Assembly: GCF_026241095.1 (NCBI RefSeq)
Contig: NZ_JAPFGB010000010.1
Location: 122,883-186,882, forward strand
DNA from: Saccharopolyspora sp. NFXS83
GTDB lineage: Bacteria > Actinomycetota > Actinomycetes > Mycobacteriales > Pseudonocardiaceae
Reading direction: 5' to 3'
Length of the DNA: 64,000 bases
Numbering within the stretch: position 1 is the stretch's first letter; each line of letters opens with the position of its first letter. The position numbers and the translations under genes were made by a program. This document shows, one piece after another, positions 42,012 to 48,154 of this stretch. The notes under the pieces are model-generated. The model worked only from the letters and a program-made list of their open reading frames with translations. It was not told where the DNA came from and did no database searches.

Positions 42012-43376
42012 ACCGCGCTCGGCGGTGACGCCGGCGGAGCGCTCGTCCTCGTCGACGGTGGACGTCGAGCCCAGGAACGCGGGGAACAAGCCGACCAGCA
42101 GCGCCGCCCGGCCCCAGACCCCGATCATCAGGGCCTGCGCGGTGAACCCGTCGCTGATCCCGTCCGCCTCGCCCAGCCACCGGAAGATGCTGATGCCCAT
42201 CGCCAGATCGGCCAGCAGGTACGCGGCGATCCAACCCCAGCGCACCCGCAGCAGCACGAAGAACGGCAGCAGCCACAACGTGTACTGCGGCGAGTGCACC
42301 TTGTGCAGCAGCAGGAATCCGCACAGCATCGCCGCCGACACCTGGATCCACGGGTAGGTCCCGGTCCGCCGCTGCACCCACCGCCCGGCCAGGCACGCGG
42401 CGGCGAACGACAGCAGCATCGCCACCGGGGAGATGACGCTCATCGCCTCCTGGAACCCGTCGACGTCGGAGAAACCGCGCGCCCCCCAGTACCAGATGGA
42501 GTTCGTGCTCAGGTCGACGTCGCGGTCGGACTGGAACTCGAACGAGGCCCACCAGCCGCGGAACCCGGCGAGCGCGAACGGCAGGTTCGCCAGCACCGCC
42601 GTCCCCGCCGAGGCCGCCACGACGGCGAGCGCACCCCGCACGTCGACCCGCTTGCCCGCGGGCAGCGCCGCCCCGTCCCGGCCACCGGTGAGCACGAACA
42701 GCGCCAACGGCAGCACGAACAGGCCCGGGTAGATCTTGAACGCGAACCCGGCACCGAGCAGCACCGCACCCCACACCGCCCGGCGCCGCAGGCACGCCCC
42801 GCCGCGGTGCACCACGAGCACCGCCGCGACCGCGCACGCCACCACCGGCAGGTCCCAGTTGTGGAACGCGTAGAGCACCAACGGCGGGCTCAACGCCCAC
42901 AGCAACGCCCGCCACCCGCTCAACCGGCCCAGCCACCACGCCACCGCCAGCCCGAACGGAGCCATGATCAGCGCGGACGCGGCGAGAAACCCGGCGTCGG
43001 TGTCCACGAACACCGCGCCCAGCCAGATGAGCAGCCCGGACAGCACCGGGTACTCGACGACGCCGCCGTAGAGCGAGCCGTCCTCGTCGATCCCGCCGTG
43101 CACGTACGGGAAGACGTGCCGGTCGATGTCCCGGCCGATCCACAGGTTCTGGATGTCGGAGTAGCAGACCTCGGTGTAGGCCCGCTCCTGGTACGCCGGT
43201 TCGGAACGGCCCCACTCGTTGAACTCGGGGCCGGTGCAGCGGGCCTTGTTCGCATAGCCCGCCGCCAACGTCAGCGCGGTGATCAGGCATAACAGTGCCA
43301 GCGCCGCGAAGGTGAGGCGCCGCCCGGCGCGCCAGGGACCGCCGGCCGCCGGTTCGGCCGGGAGCTGCTCGCGCAT
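41979..43376 (-). CDS. GT87-family membrane glycosyltransferase, convergent paralogue
   Basis: A 465-aa polytopic protein clearly related to the convergent gene at 40341-42011: the same loop CYSDI (here EVCYSDIQNLWIGRDIDRHV), VVEYPVLSGLLIWLG against MEYPVVTGIFQWL, FHNWDLPVVACAVAAVLVV against FTNFDALAAAFAVSGLLAW, GAGFAFKIYPGLFVLPLALF, and LLHKVHSPQYTLWLLPFFVL. About ten membrane segments. ATG at 43376. The two genes overlap tail to tail by 33 bp, so they form a convergent paralogous pair. The likely role is again transfer from a polyprenyl-phosphate sugar to an envelope glycolipid or glycan. Confidence 0.85.
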   Translation of the reverse strand: MREQLPAEPAAGGPWRAGRRLTFAALALLCLITALTLAAGYANKARCTGPEFNEWGRSEPAYQERAYTEVCYSDIQNLWIGRDIDRHVFPYVHGGIDEDGSLYGGVVEYPVLSGLLIWLGAVFVDTDAGFLAASALIMAPFGLAVAWWLGRLSGWRALLWALSPPLVLYAFHNWDLPVVACAVAAVLVVHRGGACLRRRAVWGAVLLGAGFAFKIYPGLFVLPLALFVLTGGRDGAALPAGKRVDVRGALAVVAASAGTAVLANLPFALAGFRGWWASFEFQSDRDVDLSTNSIWYWGARGFSDVDGFQEAMSVISPVAMLLSFAAACLAGRWVQRRTGTYPWIQVSAAMLCGFLLLHKVHSPQYTLWLLPFFVLLRVRWGWIAAYLLADLAMGISIFRWLGEADGISDGFTAQALMIGVWGRAALLVGLFPAFLGSTSTVDEDERSAGVTAERGSADASRALST

Positions 43377-43472
43377 CGGTGTCCTTCCCCGCCGGGTCCG
43401 GTCCGCGATGCGTCCGCGCCGAGTGGGGCCGCGCCTCGCGTCGTCCCCGCCGACCCTAGCGGCCGGTGCGGA

Positions 43473-44243
43473 TCAGCCGCGCACCTTGTCGCGGAGGTAA
43501 CCGATGTCGTCGGCCTGGCCGTCCCCGGGCGTCTCCACCACGACCGGCGCGTCCGCCGTGTCGCACACGGCCACCAGCACGTCCGGATCGATCTCACCGG
43601 CGCCGATGTTGGCGTGCCGGTCCCGGGACGAACCGAACGCGTCGCGCGAATCGTTGAGGTGCACCAGGTCGATGCGGCCGGTGATCGACCGCACCCGCTC
43701 GGCGATGCCCGGCAGGTCCTCCCCCGCGGCGTGCGCGTGGCAGGTGTCCAGGCAGAACCCCGCGCCGAACTCGCCGACCGCGTCCCACAGCCGGGAGAGC
43801 ACGTCGAAGCGGCGGGCCATCGCGTTGGCGCCGCCCGCGGTGTTCTCGATCAGCACCGGCACCGCGAAGCCGCCCTCCTCGGCCTGGCGCTCGAACAGCT
43901 TGCGCCAGTTCGCGATGCCCTCGGCGGGGTCGTCGTCCTTGGTGACGTGCCCGCCGTGCACGACCAGCCCCTGCGCGCCGACCTCGGCCGCGGCCTTCGC
44001 CTGCTGCGCCACGGCCTTGCGGGAGGGGATGCGGATCCGGTTGTTCAGCGAGGCCACGTTGATCACGTACGGCGAGTGGATGAACACCGCGAGGTCGCTG
44101 TCGCGCAGCTCGGCGGCCTGCGGGTGCGGTTTCGGGGCTTTCCAGCCCTGCGGGTCGGACAGGAAGAACTGCACGATCTCCGCGCCCCGCTCCGCGGCGG
44201 CGGTGATCGGATCGTCGTCCCGAACGTGAGCCCCAATGCGCAT
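43473..44243 (-). CDS. nfo: Deoxyribonuclease IV (AP endonuclease family 2)
   Basis: A 256-aa zinc enzyme of the Nfo family that incises DNA 5' to abasic sites in base-excision repair. The TIM-barrel metal ligands are in place: MRIGAHV start, VFIHSPYVINVASLN, VVHGGHV, PVLIENTAGGANAMA, GFCLDTCHAHAAGEDL, DLVHLNDSRDAFGSSRDRHA followed by NIGAGEI, and VVVETPG. ATG at 44243. It is monocistronic, with a 230-bp divergent region before the surface-protein gene. Its length is a little below E. coli Nfo and similar to mycobacterial End. Confidence 0.94.
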   Translation of the reverse strand: MRIGAHVRDDDPITAAAERGAEIVQFFLSDPQGWKAPKPHPQAAELRDSDLAVFIHSPYVINVASLNNRIRIPSRKAVAQQAKAAAEVGAQGLVVHGGHVTKDDDPAEGIANWRKLFERQAEEGGFAVPVLIENTAGGANAMARRFDVLSRLWDAVGEFGAGFCLDTCHAHAAGEDLPGIAERVRSITGRIDLVHLNDSRDAFGSSRDRHANIGAGEIDPDVLVAVCDTADAPVVVETPGDGQADDIGYLRDKVRG

Positions 44244-44326
44244 TCCCGCAGCTTAACCGCCGGGGCGGGGCCTCCTCGTCCGGCGGGTGCGGGGCGCGGC
44301 GGCACGGGCTTTTCGCTCGGTGAGCT

Positions 44327-44356
44327 GATCGGGTTTCTCGATCGATCAGGTTTCTC
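44327..44356. repeat. Tandem 13-bp direct repeat in a divergent promoter region
   Basis: GATCGGGTTTCTC (44327-44339) and GATCAGGTTTCTC (44344-44356) differ at one base and start 17 bp apart, joined by GATC. They lie between nfo and the divergent surface-protein gene, about 120 bp before the latter's ATG, and may be a regulator site. Confidence 0.5.
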
Positions 44357-44472
44357 AAGATGCGGATTCTGCGAAGTTTTCATGTGCAGGCCGTCACCAT
44401 TGCCATGGTTCACACGTTATTTTCCTTAGAAGAGTGAACGGGTGTCACGGGGTTGTGAGGCGGGGAGGAACC

Positions 44473-45471
44473 ATGAGTGACGAAGGCATGCGTCCTGATC
44501 GGGGTCCGTCGTCCCAGGCCAACCCGTTGATCCGCAGGAGCCGCGCGAGCCGGTCCGGCCTCGGCCGGGTGCTCGCCGCGGGCACCGTCGGCGCTCTGGT
44601 CACCGCGAGCAGCCTGCTCGGCGCCGGTACCGCGGGTGCCGCCGGTTCGGTCGTCGTCGAGAAGTGCGGCGGGACGACCGACAGCACCGAGTTCGGCCAG
44701 AGCATCCTGGCCTCCCCGGCCACGCTGGACGACAAGGTGCACCAGGCGACGCTGCTGGTGTTCCCGTTCGGCTTCGACGTCGCCGACCAGGCGAAGGAGG
44801 AGTTCGCCGGGACCGGCGCGATCTCGCTGGGCACGGTCACCGAGGAGACCCAGAAGTTCAGCGGCAAGAACCTGGCCCAGGCGTTCACCCCGCAGATCGA
44901 CGGCCTGTCGTCGTTGCAGGGCCGCGGCGCCGAGGTGAGCAAGCACGTCCGCAACCTCGCCGCGCTCGGCTGCTTCGGCGCGAAGGTCACCGGGCAGGAG
45001 CAGCCCGCGCCGCCGCCCCCGTCCCCGTCCCCGGAGCCCGAGCCCACCGAACCGCCCGCGCCGCCGTCCAGCGGTCAGCCCACCGCGCCGGGCGTGCAGC
45101 CGACCGCGCCGGGATCGGCCGTGCCGAGCGTCCCCGGCTACGGGACGGGCGCCCCGGTCGTCGTCGTGCCGCCGAGCTACGCCTCCGGCGCTCCCGGCAT
45201 GCCCGGTGCGCTGCCGCCGTGGGCGCAGGCCCAGTTCGGCGCCGTGCCCGGATTCACGCCGTACGTCGGTGACCTGCGCGAGCAGGCCGCGGCGCGGGAG
45301 CGCGAGCGGGCCGAGCATGCCGCGCAGGAAGAGGTCCGCGCCGCGGGCAAGGCGGAGGCGCTGCCGATGGGGCAGGGCAACCGGGTGGCGCTGCCGGTGC
45401 TGATCGCCGCGATCTCGCTGGCGGGCGTGACCGCCGCGCTCGTGCGCACCTGGGTGCTGCGCCGCGCTTGA
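44473..45471 (+). CDS. Exported, C-terminally anchored Pro-rich protein of unknown function
   Basis: A 332-aa protein. Residues about 30-58 are a signal sequence (LGRVLAAGTVGALVTASSLL then GAGTAGAAG). A globular part of about 120 residues (VVVEKCGGTTDSTEFGQSIL to VRNLAALGCFGAKV, two Cys) follows, then a Pro-rich spacer, a charged helix (REQAAARERERAEHAAQEEV), and a C-terminal membrane helix (VLIAAISLAGVTAALVRTWV) with a short basic end. The layout is that of a surface-displayed, membrane-tethered protein spanning the wall. No family recognised. ATG 44473 has GGGAGGAA upstream. It lies just before rpsF but has its own terminator. Confidence 0.72.
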   Translation: MSDEGMRPDRGPSSQANPLIRRSRASRSGLGRVLAAGTVGALVTASSLLGAGTAGAAGSVVVEKCGGTTDSTEFGQSILASPATLDDKVHQATLLVFPFGFDVADQAKEEFAGTGAISLGTVTEETQKFSGKNLAQAFTPQIDGLSSLQGRGAEVSKHVRNLAALGCFGAKVTGQEQPAPPPPSPSPEPEPTEPPAPPSSGQPTAPGVQPTAPGSAVPSVPGYGTGAPVVVVPPSYASGAPGMPGALPPWAQAQFGAVPGFTPYVGDLREQAAARERERAEHAAQEEVRAAGKAEALPMGQGNRVALPVLIAAISLAGVTAALVRTWVLRRA

Positions 45472-45518
45472 TGCCGCGCGGCGATCCGCGCGTGGTCGCG
45501 CGATGAGTCGTGCAGATC

Positions 45519-45561
45519 GAATTCGGCATTTCCGATCCCCGTGAGCGGAAATGTCGAATTC
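45519..45561 (+). terminator. Terminator before the rpsF operon
   Basis: A 16-bp stem GAATTCGGCATTTCCG / CGGAAATGTCGAATTC (one G-U pair) with an 11-nt loop separates the surface-protein gene from rpsF. Confidence 0.82.
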
Positions 45562-45650
45562 ATCGATTCCGCTCGTTCCGGCGGAGGTTCGGCACCCGGC
45601 TCGCCAGGTCGTCGGACCAGGTTGCTAGCCTTGTCGAGTTCGTGAACGAC

Positions 45651-45692
45651 CCTCCTGCCACGGAAAGTCCGTGGCCGTGAGTCCACAGGAGG
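45651..45692 (+). promoter_or_regulatory. S6:S18-type autoregulatory leader of rpsF
   Basis: CCTCCTG (45651-45657) pairs with CAGGAGG (45686-45692), which contains the rpsF Shine-Dalgarno. Inside, CCACGGA (45658-45664) pairs with TCCGTGG (45668-45674). The 3' side leaves an 11-nt bulge that begins CCG (45675-45677). A stem-loop with a CCG-bearing bulge just before rpsF is the described S6:S18 binding motif of many bacteria. Here binding would stabilise a fold that hides the ribosome site. Motif match by eye. Confidence 0.65.
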
Positions 45693-45704
45693 TGAGTGGT
45701 CTTC

Positions 45705-46070
45705 ATGCGTCATTACGAGCTCATGGTCATCCTCGACCCGAGCCTGGACGAGCGCACTGTGCCTCAGTCCCTGGAAAACTTCCTCAAGGTCATCCGCAAC
45801 GACGGTGGCAGCGTCGAGAAGCTCGATGTGTGGGGCCGTCGTCGCCTCGCCTTCGAGATCGAGAAGCAGGCCGAGGGCATCTACGTCGTGGTCGACCTCA
45901 ACAGCGAGCCGGCCTCGGTCAAGGAGCTGGACCGCCAGCTGAACTTGAACGAGACGGTGCTGCGCACCAAGGTGCAGCGGCGCGTCGCCGAACCGCGCAA
46001 GGCGGCCCGCGTCGCCCGTGCGGCGGCGAAGGCGACCAAGCACGCCAACCGCTCCGAGGCCTCGGCCTGA
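45705..46070 (+). CDS. rpsF: 30S ribosomal protein S6
   Basis: A 121-aa S6 protein that pairs with S18 on the 30S platform. It has the canonical start [19 protein letters not shown], the [20 protein letters not shown] strand region, and [14 protein letters not shown], followed by a basic Ala/Lys/Arg-rich tail ([20 protein letters not shown]). I use ATG 45705 because S6 proteins begin MRxYE; the in-frame GTG 45696 lies too close (3 nt) to the AGGAGG. First gene of rpsF-ssb-rpsR-rplI. Translation is probably controlled by the S6:S18 leader directly upstream. Confidence 0.97.
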   Translation: MRHYELMVILDPSLDERTVPQSLENFLKVIRNDGGSVEKLDVWGRRRLAFEIEKQAEGIYVVVDLNSEPASVKELDRQLNLNETVLRTKVQRRVAEPRKAARVARAAAKATKHANRSEASA

Positions 46071-46169
46071 GCGACCGCGACCGGAATCTTCCGGTTCGCA
46101 GGCAGGCGATCCGCACTCAGGTGACCCGCATTTCAAGAGACCTCGCATGTCAAGGACGGAGTCCAGGCG

Positions 46170-46667
46170 ATGGCCGGTGAAACGGTAATCACGGTGGTCG
46201 GCAACCTCACCGCCGACCCGGAACTGCGCTTCACGCCCTCCGGCGCGGCCGTGGCGAACTTCACGATCGCCTCGACCCCGCGCACCTTCGACCGCCAGTC
46301 CGGCGAGTGGAAGGACGGCGAGGCGCTGTTCCTGCGCTGCAACATCTGGCGTCAGGCCGCGGAGAACGTGGCCGAGACGCTGACCCGCGGCATGCGGGTC
46401 GTGGCGCAGGGCCGGTTGCGCCAGCGTTCCTTCGACACGAAGGAAGGCGAGAAGCGCACCGTCGTCGAGCTCGAGGTCGACGAGATCGGGCCAGCCCTGA
46501 AGTACGCGACCGCCAAGGTGAACAAGGTCAGCCGCAGCGGTGGCGGCGGCGGTGGTTTCGGTGGCGGTGGTGGCGGTGCGTCCGCGCCGCCCGCCGACGA
46601 CCCGTGGGGTTCGGCTCCGCCCGCCGGTTCTTCCGGTGGCGGATTCAGCGACGAACCGCCGTTCTGA
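46170..46667 (+). CDS. ssb: Single-stranded DNA-binding protein
   Basis: A 165-aa SSB. The OB fold covers residues 1-115: [59 protein letters not shown] and [19 protein letters not shown] Gly-rich linker (about residues 122-140) leads to the acidic tip SDEPPF, close to the DDDIPF-like tip that recruits DNA-repair and replication partners. Between rpsF and rpsR as in most bacteria, and a few genes before dnaB, consistent with a replication role. Confidence 0.97.
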   Translation: MAGETVITVVGNLTADPELRFTPSGAAVANFTIASTPRTFDRQSGEWKDGEALFLRCNIWRQAAENVAETLTRGMRVVAQGRLRQRSFDTKEGEKRTVVELEVDEIGPALKYATAKVNKVSRSGGGGGGFGGGGGGASAPPADDPWGSAPPAGSSGGGFSDEPPF

Positions 46668-46714
46668 CGCCCGCGCGCTCACTCGACTCGTATTAGCTTT
46701 TCAGGAGGAAGACC

Positions 46715-46954
46715 ATGGCCAAGGCGCCTGTGCGCAAGCCGAAGAAAAAGGTCTGCGTGTTCTGCAAGGACCGCGCGGCGCAGAGCATCGACTACAAGGA
46801 CACGACGCTGCTGCGGAAGTACATCTCCGACCGCGGCAAGATCCGTGCCCGTCGGGTGACCGGCAACTGCAGCCAGCACCAGCGCGACGTCGCCATCGCG
46901 GTGAAGAACGCCCGCGAGATGGCGCTGCTGCCCTACACCTCGACCGCCCGCTGA
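46715..46954 (+). CDS. rpsR: 30S ribosomal protein S18, zinc-type (C+)
   Basis: A 79-aa S18 with the signature [20 protein letters not shown]. It retains CVFC near residue 14-17 and a third Cys and His (GNCSQHQRD), the C+ zinc-binding pattern. Actinobacteria often carry a second, Cys-free S18 repressed by Zur; this copy is the zinc-replete version. A perfect AGGAGG lies 8 nt before the ATG. S18 partners S6 both in the ribosome and in autoregulating rpsF. Confidence 0.97.
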   Translation: MAKAPVRKPKKKVCVFCKDRAAQSIDYKDTTLLRKYISDRGKIRARRVTGNCSQHQRDVAIAVKNAREMALLPYTSTAR

Positions 46955-47044
46955 TTCGAGACCGCTCATCCGCTCCGCGCCGCCACGTGCTGCGCGGATC
47001 CGGATGCCCGCGGCCTCGTGAGAGACGCTAGAAGGAGACACGTC

Positions 47045-47497
47045 GTGAAGATCATTCTGACTGCTGACGTGACCGGCCTGGGCGAGTCGGGTGACATCGT
47101 CGAGGTCAAGGACGGCTACGCACGCAACCTGCTGCTGCCGCGCGGCCTGGCGATCGTCGCCACCAAGGGCGCGCAGAAGCAGGTCGAGACGATCCGTCGC
47201 ACCCAGGAGGCGCGCCGGGTTCGCAACCTGGAGCACGCGCAGGAGCTGAAGGCCCAGCTGCAGGAGCTCGGCGCGGTCACGCTGACCGCGAAGGTCTCCA
47301 AGCAGGGCAAGCTGTTCGGCTCGATCACCGCCGCCGACGTCGTGGCCGCGGTGCGCAAGGCCGGTGGCCCGAACCTGGACAAGCGTTCGGTGGACCTGCG
47401 CGGGCACATCAAGGACCTCGGCAAGCACGGCGTCGAAGTCCGGCTGCACCCCGACGTCAAGGCGTCGGTGAACGTCCAGGTGTCGGCCGCGAGCTGA
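47045..47497 (+). CDS. rplI: 50S ribosomal protein L9
   Basis: A 150-aa L9 with the two-domain layout: N-terminal [40 protein letters not shown], a long connecting helix (about residues 40-75), and the C-terminal [20 protein letters not shown] and [21 protein letters not shown] 47045 with AGAAGGAGA upstream; the open frame to 47018 adds no conserved residue. Last gene of the operon, ended by a clear hairpin. Confidence 0.96.
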   Translation: MKIILTADVTGLGESGDIVEVKDGYARNLLLPRGLAIVATKGAQKQVETIRRTQEARRVRNLEHAQELKAQLQELGAVTLTAKVSKQGKLFGSITAADVVAAVRKAGGPNLDKRSVDLRGHIKDLGKHGVEVRLHPDVKASVNVQVSAAS

Positions 47498-47518
47498 CCT
47501 GGCACGCATTCGGTGGAC

Positions 47519-47546
47519 GGAAGTCCGGGCGCTGGCCCGGACTTCC
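47519..47546 (+). terminator. rplI operon terminator
   Basis: A perfect 11-bp stem GGAAGTCCGGG / CCCGGACTTCC with a 6-nt loop, 21 bp after the rplI stop. Confidence 0.85.
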
Positions 47547-47800
47547 GGTTCCGGTCGCTGACCCGTTCGCCTCGGTTTCCGGGCGGGCCGGGTCAGCGTT
47601 CCGCGCGGTGCGGGCAGCGGGGCGATCGACCCGCGAGTCCGCTCCACCGCGTGGTTCGCGGGTGTCCGGCTGCTTCGGCCGTGACCACGGTGATCACCTG
47701 ATCGTCGGCTTGACGGTCACGGAAATGGTTCGTGTGCCATCGAACTCGACACGCCGAATAGGCAACTTCCCCGGGACACGCCGGGAGTTTTTCAACAGTT

Positions 47801-47953
47801 TTTTCCACAAGTAGTCCACATGGGCTGACCTGCACTTTCCGGATGATCTTGGTCGGTTGTCCCCAGGTTGTCCCCATCGGTTCCACCGAGTTGTCCCCAG
47901 GTATCCCCAACCTGTCCCCAGGGATCCACAGGTTGTCCCGATGCTTGTCCACA
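47801..47953 (+). repeat. Cluster of ten DnaA-box-like nonamers upstream of dnaB
   Basis: The 657-bp gap between rplI and dnaB has no gene. From 47801 ten same-strand nonamers occur: TTTTCCACA 47801, TAGTCCACA 47812, TTGTCCCCA 47857, 47868 and 47891, GTATCCCCA 47901, CTGTCCCCA 47912, GGATCCACA 47922, TTGTCCCGA 47933, TTGTCCACA 47945. The last is a perfect actinobacterial DnaA box; the CCCCA versions differ at one or two bases. Several start 10-12 bp apart (one helical turn). A T-rich stretch (47788-47806) lies beside the first box. Confidence 0.75.
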
Positions 47954-48154
47954 GCTCGGTTTGCTTGGTCCATGCGGGCGATCTAGCTTCGCCGACGCGC
48001 CCGCGCGTGACGGTTCGTGATCAGGTGGCGCGGCGCGACGGCCCGCCGCCGCACGCCGTCGGCGAGCGCGGTCGAAGGCGTCGGCATGGATCGCGCGACC
48101 AGTAAGGCCGCCCGCAGCGGTGGCGGGCGACGGTGTCGGAGGTGACGGGTACCG

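Noticed and set aside
47801..47953. The main chromosomal origin oriC
   Set aside because: dnaA, dnaN and recF are not adjacent and most boxes are imperfect; a secondary DnaA-binding region is the safer reading.
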